Under the pieces are notes generated by a model. The model did not search any database. It worked only from the letters and a program-made list of their open reading frames with translations, and was not told where the DNA came from. A stretch of 64,000 nucleotides of DNA from Betaproteobacteria bacterium (lineage in GTDB: Bacteria > Pseudomonadota > Gammaproteobacteria > Burkholderiales > SG8-39), in NCBI GenBank assembly GCA_016195915.1, contig JACPYS010000009.1, forward strand, positions 55,089 to 119,088, written 5' to 3'. Both the position numbers and the translations under genes were made by a program. Shown here piece by piece: positions 17,976 through 26,257 of the stretch; the stretch's first letter is position 1; each line of letters begins with the position of its first letter.

Positions 17976-18899
17976 ATGAAAGCTGCCTACTTCATGAACA
18001 ACGGCGGACCGGAGGTCATGCAATATGGCGACGTTCCGGATCCGGTGGCCGGGCCCGGCCAGGTGCTCGTCGACATTCATGCGGCGAGCGTGAATGGAGC
18101 CGACTGGAAAGTGCGCTCAGGCCAGTATGCCCCGACCACCGCCTTCCCCTACATCCCGGGACGGGATTTTTCCGGCGTCGTGAGCGCGCTTGGCACCGGC
18201 GTGAACGAAGTCGCGGTCGGCGATCCCGTTTTTGGCGTCTGCGAAATCACCAGTGAAGCGGCTTACGCGGAGAAGATCGCCATCCGGTCGGCCATCGTAG
18301 CGCGGAAGCCCGACAGCCTTACGCACGTCGAATGCGCCTCGCTGGCGCTGATCGGCCTCACCGCTTTGGTCTCGGTCGAGGACACGCTCAAACTGAAGGC
18401 CGGTGAAACGATACTGATCCAGGGCGGGGCGGGCGGCGTCGCCGGCTTCGCGATACAGCTCGCCAGGCACATCGGAGCCCGCGTGATAACGACCGCGAGC
18501 GCGGCGAATCACGATTATCTGCGCGAGCTCGGCGCGGACCAGATCATCGATTACAACTCGCAGGACTTCACACAAGTGGTTTCCGGGTGCGACGCCGTGT
18601 TTGATACCGTCGGTGGCGACGTGGCGAAACGCTCGTTCGCGGTTCTGCGGCCGGGCGGACGCGCTGCGTTCATCGGCTCCGGGCAAACGGCGCCGGTTTC
18701 GCCGCGCGCCGACGTGGTTTCGCTCCGCCCGAAGGTCGGGCGCGATCGCGCGCATCTCGAGCGGATCGTCGCGCTGGTCGCGAGCGGTGCCGTGCGCGTG
18801 CCGGAGATCAAGGTCTATCCGCTTTCGGAGGCCGCGGCGGCCCACAAGGTAAGCGAGGGCCGCCACCTGCGCGGAAAGCTCGTGTTCAAGGTGCGCTGA
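17976..18899 (+). CDS. NADP-dependent zinc-free MDR oxidoreductase (quinone reductase-like)
   Basis: 307 residues. The N-terminal GroES-like domain begins MKAAYFMNNGGPEVMQYGDV with the YIPGRDFSGVV motif. The nucleotide-binding segment IQGGAGGVAGFAIQLA is the quinone-oxidoreductase form of the Rossmann motif. No structural-zinc cysteine cluster is seen. It lies 30 bases downstream of the PIN gene but is unlikely to be related in function. The substrate is unknown. Confidence 0.88.
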   Translation: MKAAYFMNNGGPEVMQYGDVPDPVAGPGQVLVDIHAASVNGADWKVRSGQYAPTTAFPYIPGRDFSGVVSALGTGVNEVAVGDPVFGVCEITSEAAYAEKIAIRSAIVARKPDSLTHVECASLALIGLTALVSVEDTLKLKAGETILIQGGAGGVAGFAIQLARHIGARVITTASAANHDYLRELGADQIIDYNSQDFTQVVSGCDAVFDTVGGDVAKRSFAVLRPGGRAAFIGSGQTAPVSPRADVVSLRPKVGRDRAHLERIVALVASGAVRVPEIKVYPLSEAAAAHKVSEGRHLRGKLVFKVR

Positions 18900-19170
18900 A
18901 CGCGGCGCTGCGCTACAGGCTCTTCTTCGCTTCCTTGTACGCAGCATTAATCTCTTTAGTCTCTTTGCAAACTGAATCGGGAATGGAATCCCTTGCGTTC
19001 ATCGACCGCCTTTGCGCAGAACGTTTCCTGGATCGTCATTCTGGATTCTATGATATGGTAATCAGCGCTTGCGCATGGATTCGACACCGGTCAAAGGTGC
19101 CCGCCATGAACCGACGAAAGGCGGACCGTTCGCGGCGGCGATTCCCTGTCCATAAGGAGAAAACTAAATC
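18900..19170. other. 271-base gap, AT-richer than its flanks, no confident gene
   Basis: It contains the ribosome site AAGGAG near 19156 for the next gene and presumably its promoter. On the minus strand a short frame ending CKETKEINAAYKEAKKSL and another reading MTIQETFCAKAVDERKG look protein-like but are out of frame with each other. They could be a decayed small gene. I could not support any intact gene here. Confidence 0.3.
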
Positions 19171-20586
19171 ATGAAATTTGCCATTCGCGGAATCTTCATT
19201 CTTGCGTGCATTCTTTCCCACTTGTCGTCGACGGCCCACGCCCAGCCCAGCGCCAATGCGGCTTTTGATTTCAAGAGCATGGCAAACATGTCCGACTTTG
19301 ACCCGGCCAACCCGATCGTCCCCAGCGGGGATACCATCAAGATCGCCATCGTCGCCTCGTTTTCCGGACCGGCCGCGCTGGTGGGGCAGGTCTACTGGGC
19401 GTCGGCGCAATGGGCGGCGCACGACATCAACAAGCGCGGCGGCGTCATGGTCGACGGCAAGAAGAAGCTGGTCGAGCTGATCAAGGCCGATCACGGGTCC
19501 AAGCCGGACCAGGCCAAAAAGATTGCCGAGCGCATGGTGCTGCAGGAAAAGGTCCATGTGCTGTGGGGAACGGACGGCAGCAACCTGCAGAAGATCGTCA
19601 ACGAGACGGCCAACAAGTACAAGGTCATCTCGATCAACACGGCATCCCTGTCGGATGATCTGCAGGATGCCACGAATTTCTCCCGCTATGCGTTCCAGAG
19701 CAGCATGTCCGCCGACCAGCTGGGGCGCGGCCTCGCCCACTACTACGGCCAGATCAGGAAGACGGAGAAGAAGTTCTACATTCTGTGCCAGGACTACTCG
19801 TTCGGGCATGTTCTCGCCGAGGGCTTCAAGAAGGGCCTGAAGGAGTTCTACCCCGACGCGCAAATCGTCGGCGAGGACTACCACAAACTGTTCCTCACCG
19901 ACTTCGCCCCCTATCTGGAAAAGATCAAGGCCTCCGGCGCCGAGGTGATATTTACCGGCGACTGGATCCCCGACGCGGCCAATCTGCTGAAGCAGGCCCG
20001 GCAAATGGCGATCACCCTGCCGTTCGCACACATCTTCCTCGACGAGCCCAACTTCCTGCACGAGGTCGGCGTCGAGGGCACCCGGGGACTGGTCCAGATC
20101 AGCCAGTACGCGTCGGAAAATCCGGCGTTCAAGACCCCCGAGCGCATCAAGTACTACAAGACCTGGAATGATCTGTGGAAGACCAAGTGGAAGACGGCGC
20201 CGTTCAACAGCCGGCTGTTCGAACACGGGACCGGGAACATCGGCTCCTACGTCGAGCAGACCTACTGGCTGCTAAACGTGATCGCCCGCGCCCAGAGCAC
20301 GGACCCGGAAAAGATCATCAAGGTCTGGGAGGGGGACAGCTACCGCTTCACCACCGACAAGGTGATCAAGATGCGGGCCTGCGACCACAAGGCGATCCAG
20401 GATCTGCATATCCTGGAATTTGTCCCGCCCGACCAGCAGAAACAGTCCTTCAATATTCCGCCCTACTACTGGTTTACGGGCACCTCCGCCGCCGGACCGA
20501 TCCACACGATACCGGCCAAGTCGGTGCTGCCGTGGATGGACCCGAACCTGGACCGCTGCAAGGGGAGGAACGCGGACGGAAGCTGA
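19171..20586 (+). CDS. LIV-type ABC transporter substrate-binding protein (cluster 2)
   Basis: 471 residues, longer than cluster 1 and 3 counterparts. The signal peptide ends at about residue 24 (THE pattern is TAHA before QPS). An unusual 30-residue linker precedes the family core TIKIAIVASFSGPAALVGQVYW. The region DINKRGGVMVDGKKKLVELI is typical of Peripla_BP_6 proteins. The ATG at 19171 follows TAAGGAGA. The ligand cannot be deduced. The following permease and ATPase genes are on the same strand after a terminator-like hairpin. Confidence 0.92.
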   Translation: MKFAIRGIFILACILSHLSSTAHAQPSANAAFDFKSMANMSDFDPANPIVPSGDTIKIAIVASFSGPAALVGQVYWASAQWAAHDINKRGGVMVDGKKKLVELIKADHGSKPDQAKKIAERMVLQEKVHVLWGTDGSNLQKIVNETANKYKVISINTASLSDDLQDATNFSRYAFQSSMSADQLGRGLAHYYGQIRKTEKKFYILCQDYSFGHVLAEGFKKGLKEFYPDAQIVGEDYHKLFLTDFAPYLEKIKASGAEVIFTGDWIPDAANLLKQARQMAITLPFAHIFLDEPNFLHEVGVEGTRGLVQISQYASENPAFKTPERIKYYKTWNDLWKTKWKTAPFNSRLFEHGTGNIGSYVEQTYWLLNVIARAQSTDPEKIIKVWEGDSYRFTTDKVIKMRACDHKAIQDLHILEFVPPDQQKQSFNIPPYYWFTGTSAAGPIHTIPAKSVLPWMDPNLDRCKGRNADGS

Positions 20587-20607
20587 AACGAAAGCCGCCT
20601 GCAAACC

Positions 20608-20642
20608 ACAGCGCGTAACGCCCCCGGCGTCGCGCTGTTTTT
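20608..20642 (+). terminator. Intrinsic terminator/attenuator after the cluster 2 binding protein
   Basis: ACAGCGCG pairs with CGCGCTGT and ACGCC with GGCGT (a two-base TA bulge between the helices, CCC loop), directly followed by TTTTT at 20638-20642. It lies between the binding-protein stop and the livH start. Partial termination would give an excess of binding protein over membrane subunits. Confidence 0.85.
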
Positions 20643-20666
20643 ATGTGACCAGCCGAGGACAGCTTG

Positions 20667-21542
20667 ATGGATCCGACGACAGCGATGTATGTGGCCCAGG
20701 GCATCCACGGGCTCGCGTATGGAATGGTGCTGTTCCTGATCGCCTCGGGCCTGAATGTCATCTTCGGCATGATGGGCGTGCTGAATCTCGCGCATGCGTC
20801 GTTTTTCATGTTGTCCGCCTATCTGGGCTTCCAGTTCGTGAGCCTGACCGGAAATTTCTGGATGGCGTTGCTGCTGGCGCCGGTGGCGACGGCGGTTTGC
20901 GGCGTGTTGATGGAGCGGTTCCTCCTCAGGAAGGTGCATGCGTTCGGTCATATGGGCGAATTGATCCTGACCGTGGGGGTTGCTCAGGTGCTGCTGGCGG
21001 GGGTGAAAGGCATCTGGGGGTCGGAGAGCCTGCCGCTCAAGATGCCGCCGATTCTCGAGGGTCAGGTGTTCGTGGCAGGACTGAACTATCCGATCTACCG
21101 GTTGTTCATTATCGGCCTGGCTCTGGTGGTGATGGCGATCATGGCCCTGCTGCTGTACCAGACCCGTCTGGGAAAAATCGTCCGCGCCGCCGTTTCGGAT
21201 GCCGGCATGGTCAATGCCCTCGGCATCAACATCCCTCTGGTGTTCATGGTGGTCTTCGGCATCGGTATCTGGATGGCCGGCGTTGCCGGCGTCGCAATCG
21301 CCCCGATCCTCACGGTGTTCCCCGGACTGGCCGACCAGGTGGGCATGGATGCCTTCATCGTGGTGGTGACGGGCGGGTTTGGCAGCTTGATCGGGGCGTT
21401 TATCGTCTCCATCATTTTCGGCCTGCTGAGTTCATACGGAATTCAGTTCATTTCCCAGTTTGCGCCGGTCCTGATCGTCGGCTTCATGGCCATCGTCTTG
21501 GCGATCCGCCCGCATGGCCTGTTTGGAGCGAGGGAAGGATGA
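20667..21542 (+). CDS. livH: LIV-type ABC transporter permease, LivH-like (cluster 2)
   Basis: 291-residue membrane protein with about eight hydrophobic segments. The N-terminal LIASGLNVIFGMMGVLNLAH tract is the LivH signature. The coupling loop contains KIVRAAVSDAGMVNALGIN. The ATG at 20667 has GAGGACAG upstream; a TTG three bases earlier is also in frame. The stop overlaps the next start (ATGA). Confidence 0.92.
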   Translation: MDPTTAMYVAQGIHGLAYGMVLFLIASGLNVIFGMMGVLNLAHASFFMLSAYLGFQFVSLTGNFWMALLLAPVATAVCGVLMERFLLRKVHAFGHMGELILTVGVAQVLLAGVKGIWGSESLPLKMPPILEGQVFVAGLNYPIYRLFIIGLALVVMAIMALLLYQTRLGKIVRAAVSDAGMVNALGINIPLVFMVVFGIGIWMAGVAGVAIAPILTVFPGLADQVGMDAFIVVVTGGFGSLIGAFIVSIIFGLLSSYGIQFISQFAPVLIVGFMAIVLAIRPHGLFGAREG

Positions 21543-22537
21543 ACGCCATTCTGCGCAGGATTGGCTGGGTGGCCCTGCTCGGGGGGCTCGCGGTGATCCC
21601 CGCGGTATTCGGCCCCTACTACACGAACCTGTTTGTCAATTTTGCGATATTCGCGGTGTTTTCCGTCTCGCTGAACCTGCTGCTGGGTTACACCGGGCTG
21701 TTCAGTTTTGGCCATGCGATGTTTTTCGGCGCCGGCGGTTACGGCACCGCGCTGGCCCTGAAGCACCTGTCCGGGCTGCCCCTGTTGCCGGCCTTTGGCA
21801 TCGGCGTGCTGGCGGCCGTCGTCCTCGCCCTGCTGCTGTGTCCCGTGGTCGTCCGGGTCAGCGGGACGGCGTTTGCCATGCTGCACCTCGCCTTCGCCCA
21901 GGTCATGTATGTGCTGGCGCTGAAGTTGCGCGCGATCACCGGCGGCGAGGACGGGATCGGCAATTTTCCGATTCCGCCATTGACGATTCCCGGCGTGGTA
22001 TCGATTCCGATGAAGAACTCGCCGGAAAACTTCTACTACTTCGCGATCGTGATTCTCGGGCTGAGCGTGTGGCTGATGTGGTTCTTCACCCGGACACCGT
22101 TCGGCCAGATCCAGCTCGGGATTCGCGAAAATGCCAAGCGGGTCGATTATCTGGGCTTCAAGGTGCCGCAATCCAAGGCGATCATTTACGTGGTGTCCGC
22201 CGCCTTCGCCGGAGTCGCCGGATCCGTCTACGGCCTGTTTCACAACCTGGTATCGGCGGACGGCTCGCTCGGCGCACTGGTCTCGTTTGCGCCGATCATC
22301 AATATCATGCTCGGCGGCATCGGCAGTTTTCTGGGACCCGTGCTGGGCACCGCGATCTACCAGATCATCGAGGAGCTGTTCAGCCGCGTTACCGACCAGG
22401 CCGAACTGGTGATGGGCGTGACGCTGGTGCTCGTCATCATGTACGCGCCGATGGGGGTGCTGGGCATGGCGAAAATGCTCAGGCAAAAATGGTTCGCCGC
22501 TCCCGCCGCGCGCGATACGATGGCGAAGGCGCCATGA
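21539..22537 (+). CDS. livM: LIV-type ABC transporter permease, LivM-like (cluster 2)
   Basis: 332-residue permease. NLLLGYTGLFSFGHAMFFG is the LivM signature, and the coupling loop QLGIRENAKRVDYLGF is clear. About nine to ten hydrophobic segments are present. The start at 21539 overlaps the livH stop and the end overlaps the livG start, so the genes form a tightly coupled series. Confidence 0.92.
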   Translation: MNAILRRIGWVALLGGLAVIPAVFGPYYTNLFVNFAIFAVFSVSLNLLLGYTGLFSFGHAMFFGAGGYGTALALKHLSGLPLLPAFGIGVLAAVVLALLLCPVVVRVSGTAFAMLHLAFAQVMYVLALKLRAITGGEDGIGNFPIPPLTIPGVVSIPMKNSPENFYYFAIVILGLSVWLMWFFTRTPFGQIQLGIRENAKRVDYLGFKVPQSKAIIYVVSAAFAGVAGSVYGLFHNLVSADGSLGALVSFAPIINIMLGGIGSFLGPVLGTAIYQIIEELFSRVTDQAELVMGVTLVLVIMYAPMGVLGMAKMLRQKWFAAPAARDTMAKAP

Positions 22538-23280
22538 ACATCCTGGAGACGAAACAGCTGTACCATGACTTCAGCGGCCTGGAAGTGCTGTTTGGCGTCT
22601 ATCTGCAGGTGGCGGAAGGCGAACGGCACGCGATCATCGGGCCGAACGGGGCAGGCAAGACCACGCTGTTCAACCTCATCACGGGAACCTACCGGCCGAG
22701 CCGGGGACAGGTGTTCTTCAAGGGCCGGAACATCACCGGATTCCAGCCCCACCAGTTGTCGCGCATCGGCGTGGGCCGCTCGTTTCAGATCACCAGCACC
22801 TTCACCAGGCTGACGACGTTTCAGAACATTCGGCTGGCTGTCCTTGCAAAGCGGGGCATCCACTTCAATCTGTTCCGCTACGTCGACAGGATGCATGACA
22901 TCACGCGGGAAACCGAGGCGGTGCTGGAACGGATCAATCTCACGGCGGAGCGCGACCGTCCCGCCAGCGCACTGTCCTACGGCAAGCATCGCGCGCTGGA
23001 GATCAGCCTGGCGCTGGCGACCGACCCGGAACTGGTGCTGCTCGATGAATTCGCGGCCGGGATGTCCCGCGACGAAACGCATTATGCGGTCGAGCTGATC
23101 AGACGCCTGACCGTGGGCAAAACGGTGCTGATCATCGAGCATGACATGGACGTGGTGTTTTCACTGGCGGACCGCATCACTGTGCTGCATCGCGGGCAGA
23201 TTCTGGCAACGGGATCTCCCGCCGAGATTCGCCAGAACCAGGCGGTGAAAGACGCCTATCTGGGCGATCTCGAGATCTGA
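22534..23280 (+). CDS. livG: LIV-type ABC transporter ATPase, LivG-like (cluster 2)
   Basis: 248 residues. Walker A GPNGAGKT is at residues 36-43. The signature reads LSYGKHRALE rather than LSGGQ, and Walker B reads VLLDEFAAGMS, where most LivG proteins have DEP after the leucines. Phe in place of Pro is unusual but does not remove the catalytic Glu. It starts in an ATGA overlap with livM. Confidence 0.92.
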   Translation: MNILETKQLYHDFSGLEVLFGVYLQVAEGERHAIIGPNGAGKTTLFNLITGTYRPSRGQVFFKGRNITGFQPHQLSRIGVGRSFQITSTFTRLTTFQNIRLAVLAKRGIHFNLFRYVDRMHDITRETEAVLERINLTAERDRPASALSYGKHRALEISLALATDPELVLLDEFAAGMSRDETHYAVELIRRLTVGKTVLIIEHDMDVVFSLADRITVLHRGQILATGSPAEIRQNQAVKDAYLGDLEI

Positions 23281-23360
23281 AATATCCGGGCAGCGCAAGC
23301 GTCGCAGCCGAACGCGACCGGCGCAATCGACGTGATGTCTGTTTTCTGACGTGGGCGAAC

Positions 23361-24077
23361 ATGCTTCTGGAAATCCGTGACCTGAATACCTACTACGGTG
23401 CCAGCCACGTGCTGCAGGGGATCAGCTTGAACGTTGCCCGCGGAGAATTGGTGGCCCTGCTCGGGAGAAACGGCATGGGCAAGAGCACCACCCTGAAGAC
23501 CGTCATGGGCCTGGTCAAGAGCCAGTCGGGATCGGTGAGCTTCGACGGGCGCGAGATCACCGGTCATGCGCCCTACAAGGTGGCGCGGGCGGGCATCGGG
23601 TATGTGCCCGAGGAGCGGCGCATCTTCCCGGAACTGTCCGTGCTGGACAACCTGGTCCTGGGCATCAAAGGGGGCAAGATCGCGGATCCGGCGGATTCCA
23701 AGGCCTGGACCATCGAGCGGATTTTTCGTCACTTCCCCCGATTGAAGGAACGCATCGACCAGAAAGGAAAACTCCTCTCCGGAGGCGAGCAACAGATGCT
23801 GGCCATCGGCCGTTCCCTGATGGGAAACCCGACGCTGCTGCTGGTCGATGAACCGACCGAGGGTCTGGCGCCGCTGCTGGTGAACGAGGTGCGCAATATC
23901 CTGTTCGAGATCAACCGGGCGGGCGTCTCCATTCTGCTGGTGGAACATAACCTCAAGGTTGCGCTGTCGCTGGCTCACCGCGTCTACCTGATGGGCAAGG
24001 CGTACATCGGGTTTGACGGCACGGTGGAGGAGCTGAAGGACAACCAGAAAGCGCGCGAGAGATATCTCGAAGTCTGA
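23361..24077 (+). CDS. livF: LIV-type ABC transporter ATPase, LivF-like (cluster 2)
   Basis: 238 residues. Walker A GRNGMGKS is near residues 35-42, the signature LLSGGEQQML is intact and Walker B is LLLVDEPTEGLAP. It is separated from livG by 80 bases with no obvious structure, unlike the other clusters where the ATPase genes touch. It ends the cluster; the next 224 bases (24078-24301) contain no gene beyond the operators of the following toxin-antitoxin-like pair. Confidence 0.93.
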   Translation: MLLEIRDLNTYYGASHVLQGISLNVARGELVALLGRNGMGKSTTLKTVMGLVKSQSGSVSFDGREITGHAPYKVARAGIGYVPEERRIFPELSVLDNLVLGIKGGKIADPADSKAWTIERIFRHFPRLKERIDQKGKLLSGGEQQMLAIGRSLMGNPTLLLVDEPTEGLAPLLVNEVRNILFEINRAGVSILLVEHNLKVALSLAHRVYLMGKAYIGFDGTVEELKDNQKARERYLEV

Positions 24078-24281
24078 GCCGAATCTCCAATAGTGGCTGT
24101 TTGCTGACCTTCTGCTGAAAACAACTCCGGCAACCCTGTCCTCCACCAGCAATGCCACACGGCGATGCTTGAAAAACGATGCAACGCGCCCGGTGAAGGA
24201 ACGTACGCCGCGCGACGCGTCTCCAGCCAAACGCCAGTTTCGTCTAACGGTTGGATCCGGATTCAGTCGGTCTTGACTTAT

Positions 24282-24320
24282 TATGCCGTAATCTGCATAT
24301 TATGTGCGTGAATTCGCACA
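24282..24320. promoter_or_regulatory. Two inverted repeats at the start of the XRE gene
   Basis: TATGC-N8-GCATA (24282-24299) and TGTGCG-TGAATT-CGCACA (24303-24320) flank and overlap the ATG at 24302. Such palindromes at the start of an XRE-type antitoxin gene are usual autoregulatory operators. Binding is inferred. Confidence 0.55.
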
Positions 24321-24649
24321 TTTATCCTCTGCTAGCCTCTGAAAGGCGGCGCCTCGGACTGTCGCAGCAGGAACTGGCTGTGCGAGCCGGGCTGCGGCGC
24401 GAAAAGGTCAATCGCGTCGAAAGCCAAGGAGAGGACCTCAGCCTTGAGGAAATGTCCCGGCTGCTCGATGCGGTCGGACTGGAGCTGGCGGTGGTTGAAA
24501 AAAGCGCGGCGCCAGCGTTGCCTTCCGCCATATCCGGCGCGCCGCCTTCGCAATCTGAACGACATCTGCTGCCCCGGGATTTCGATCGGGCATCTTTCAT
24601 CGACGGCGGCAAAGCGAAGATCCTGCGCTGGGGCAAAGTCCCGAGGTGA
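24302..24649 (+). CDS. XRE-type helix-turn-helix protein, probable antitoxin
   Basis: 115 residues. The HTH covers LGLSQQELAVRAGLRREKVNRVE, followed by EEMSRLLDAVGLELAVVE and a Pro/Ser-rich linker to a conserved-looking C-terminus. The ATG at 24302 was chosen; a TTG 51 bases upstream is in frame but would cover the operator palindromes. Its stop overlaps the GTG of the next gene (GTGA), so the two are probably a coupled pair. Confidence 0.75.
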   Translation: MCVNSHIYPLLASERRRLGLSQQELAVRAGLRREKVNRVESQGEDLSLEEMSRLLDAVGLELAVVEKSAAPALPSAISGAPPSQSERHLLPRDFDRASFIDGGKAKILRWGKVPR

Positions 24650-25362
24650 ATCTCAAGCCGGAAGATGCGGCGCTGCTGATCGGCCAAACCCGTTCGGAGA
24701 ATACGGTCCTGATCGGGGGCCAAGCCGTCGCGTTCTGGATCCGGTATTTCAACATCCAGGCGCAGCTACCCGCGCTGACAGACGATATCGACTACCTGGG
24801 GACCAGGGCAGAAGCAAAGCGCGTATCCGCTCGTCTGAAAGTTTCCCACACGCTCAAGATCGCCACCATTGATGACAACGCACCCAATAGCGCCCTATTG
24901 TCGGTGAATTTGAAGGGATATCCGGAGCCTGTTCTGATCGACTACCTTGCGAGCATCATCGGGGTGGAATCGAAAGCCGTACAGGAATCTGCGGTGGTTG
25001 TCGAATTCCAGGGGGAACCGCTTCGTGTTCTCCATCCATTGCAACTATTGCAGACCAAGATCTGGAACCTCTACCGACTGGATGTAAAACGAACGCCGGA
25101 AGGCATCGAGCAAGCGCGCCTGGCGATAGAGGTCGCTGCGGCATTCATCGAGCGGGCGAACATGCCACAAAGGTATTTGCTGGATGCAATTGAAGCCGTT
25201 GGCAGGTTTGCCCCGACCCTTCCCGCAAGATTCGCGCTTGAACAGTATGGATTGGACTGCCTGAAAGCCGTTCCCGCATCGGTGCTCCGGAACGGAATTC
25301 TCCCGAAGGACTTTCGGAAGAAGCGCTGGCCGCAAATATTGGCCAGGGCCGGGCGGACTTGA
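24646..25362 (+). CDS. Nucleotidyltransferase-fold protein, probable toxin partner (AbiEii/MNT-like)
   Basis: 238 residues from a GTG at 24646. The motif LIGGQAVAFW (residues 22-31) followed by LTDDIDYLG (about 44-52) matches the GG...DxD arrangement of minimal nucleotidyltransferase folds such as AbiEii and MNT toxins. The remainder is helical with no other motif. It is coupled to an XRE gene. The family role would be nucleotide transfer to RNA or protein; the target is unknown here. It may instead be a non-toxic nucleotidyltransferase. Confidence 0.65.
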   Translation: MNLKPEDAALLIGQTRSENTVLIGGQAVAFWIRYFNIQAQLPALTDDIDYLGTRAEAKRVSARLKVSHTLKIATIDDNAPNSALLSVNLKGYPEPVLIDYLASIIGVESKAVQESAVVVEFQGEPLRVLHPLQLLQTKIWNLYRLDVKRTPEGIEQARLAIEVAAAFIERANMPQRYLLDAIEAVGRFAPTLPARFALEQYGLDCLKAVPASVLRNGILPKDFRKKRWPQILARAGRT

Positions 25363-25526
25363 TCTCCTGAGTCGCTCGGCTCGCGAGCGGCCAGACCTCG
25401 ATTCCGCCCGGCGTTCGCAGACGGCGCGTACCGCCTTATACCAGGATCCGCCGCACGACATTGGGAAGTTCCGCAATCGCCGAAAGCCCCGCGGGCGGCG
25501 CAGGCCCATTGCGCGATGCGGTGTTA

Positions 25527-25541
25527 TCATACGCCGTATGA
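25527..25541. promoter_or_regulatory. Palindromic operator overlapping an antitoxin start codon
   Basis: TCATACG-C-CGTATGA is a perfect 7-bp inverted repeat around one base, and it contains the ATG at 25538. It is a strong candidate for autoregulation by the RHH protein. The rest of the 25363-25537 gap shows nothing I can interpret. Confidence 0.65.
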
Positions 25542-25822
25542 CAAAGAACGCCCCTGCGTTGCGGGTCAATGCCCGCTTCGACCCCGCGTACCGCCGCAAG
25601 CTCGTGCTGGCCAGCCGCCGGCTCGGGCTCAACGTGACCGACACGCTGAAGGCCGGCCTGGACAGGCTGATCGAATCGCTCGACGCGAGGCCCCCGATGC
25701 GCCCGTACGATGCCTTCAAGAAGGCCGGCTTCATCGGCTGCATCGGCGGTCCGGGCGATCTTTCGGTGAACTACAAGAAGCTCCTGTCCGAATCCATCGC
25801 CCGCAAGTATGGTGCTCGCTGA
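25538..25822 (+). CDS. RHH antitoxin-like protein (second pair)
   Basis: 94 residues. A basic N-terminus is followed by the helix RLGLNVTDTLKAGLDRLIESL, consistent with a ribbon-helix-helix DNA-binding domain. The C-terminal part (YDAFKKAGFIGCIGGPGDLS onward) resembles the toxin-binding tails of VapB-type antitoxins. It overlaps the PIN gene by 14 bases, indicating coupled translation. Confidence 0.75.
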   Translation: MTKNAPALRVNARFDPAYRRKLVLASRRLGLNVTDTLKAGLDRLIESLDARPPMRPYDAFKKAGFIGCIGGPGDLSVNYKKLLSESIARKYGAR

Positions 25823-26228
25823 CGCAGGTTTCTTTCTCGCGCTCGCGGACCGCAATGACCGCCATCACGCTTCGGCGGAACACGCGCTCGAGGCGCTCCA
25901 GGAGCCGCTGCTGACGACCTGGCCCGCAGTGGCGGAAGTGAGCCACATCCTCGCAACGCGGCGAGGGCCTTCGTTCCAGTTACGGTTTTTCAGCGGCGCC
26001 CTGTTTGCCGGGCTCATTCTGTTCGACTTGCGCGCCGAGCATTGGCCCCGGCTGCTGCGACTGATGCGGCGCTACGCGTCCTTGCCCATGGACCTCGCGG
26101 ACGCGTCGCTGGTGATTGCCGCGGAAGAGACCGGCGACGGCCGCATTCTTTCCACCGACCAACGCGATTTCGGCATCTACCGCTGGAAGAGCCGCAAGCC
26201 GTTCCGCAACCTGCTGCTCGACGCGTGA
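25809..26228 (+). CDS. PIN-domain VapC-like toxin (second pair)
   Basis: 139 residues. PIN motifs are MVLADAGFFLALADRND (first Asp), TTWPAVAEVSHIL (Glu), and MDLADASLVIAAEETGDGRILSTDQRDF (C-terminal Asp residues). It is a probable metal-dependent RNase and looks full length with all acidic positions. It ends 29 bases before the convergent GNAT gene. Confidence 0.82.
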   Translation: MVLADAGFFLALADRNDRHHASAEHALEALQEPLLTTWPAVAEVSHILATRRGPSFQLRFFSGALFAGLILFDLRAEHWPRLLRLMRRYASLPMDLADASLVIAAEETGDGRILSTDQRDFGIYRWKSRKPFRNLLLDA

Positions 26229-26257
26229 TGGGGGAGTTGGCGCCCTCTACTTACCGC

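Noticed and set aside
18935..19174. 79-codon plus-strand frame before the cluster 2 binding protein
   Set aside because: No ribosome site or motif and overlaps the start of a well-supported gene; treated as intergenic.
25436..25855. Minus-strand frame ending LPNVVRRILV
   Set aside because: Antisense to the RHH antitoxin; the protein-like end is probably chance.
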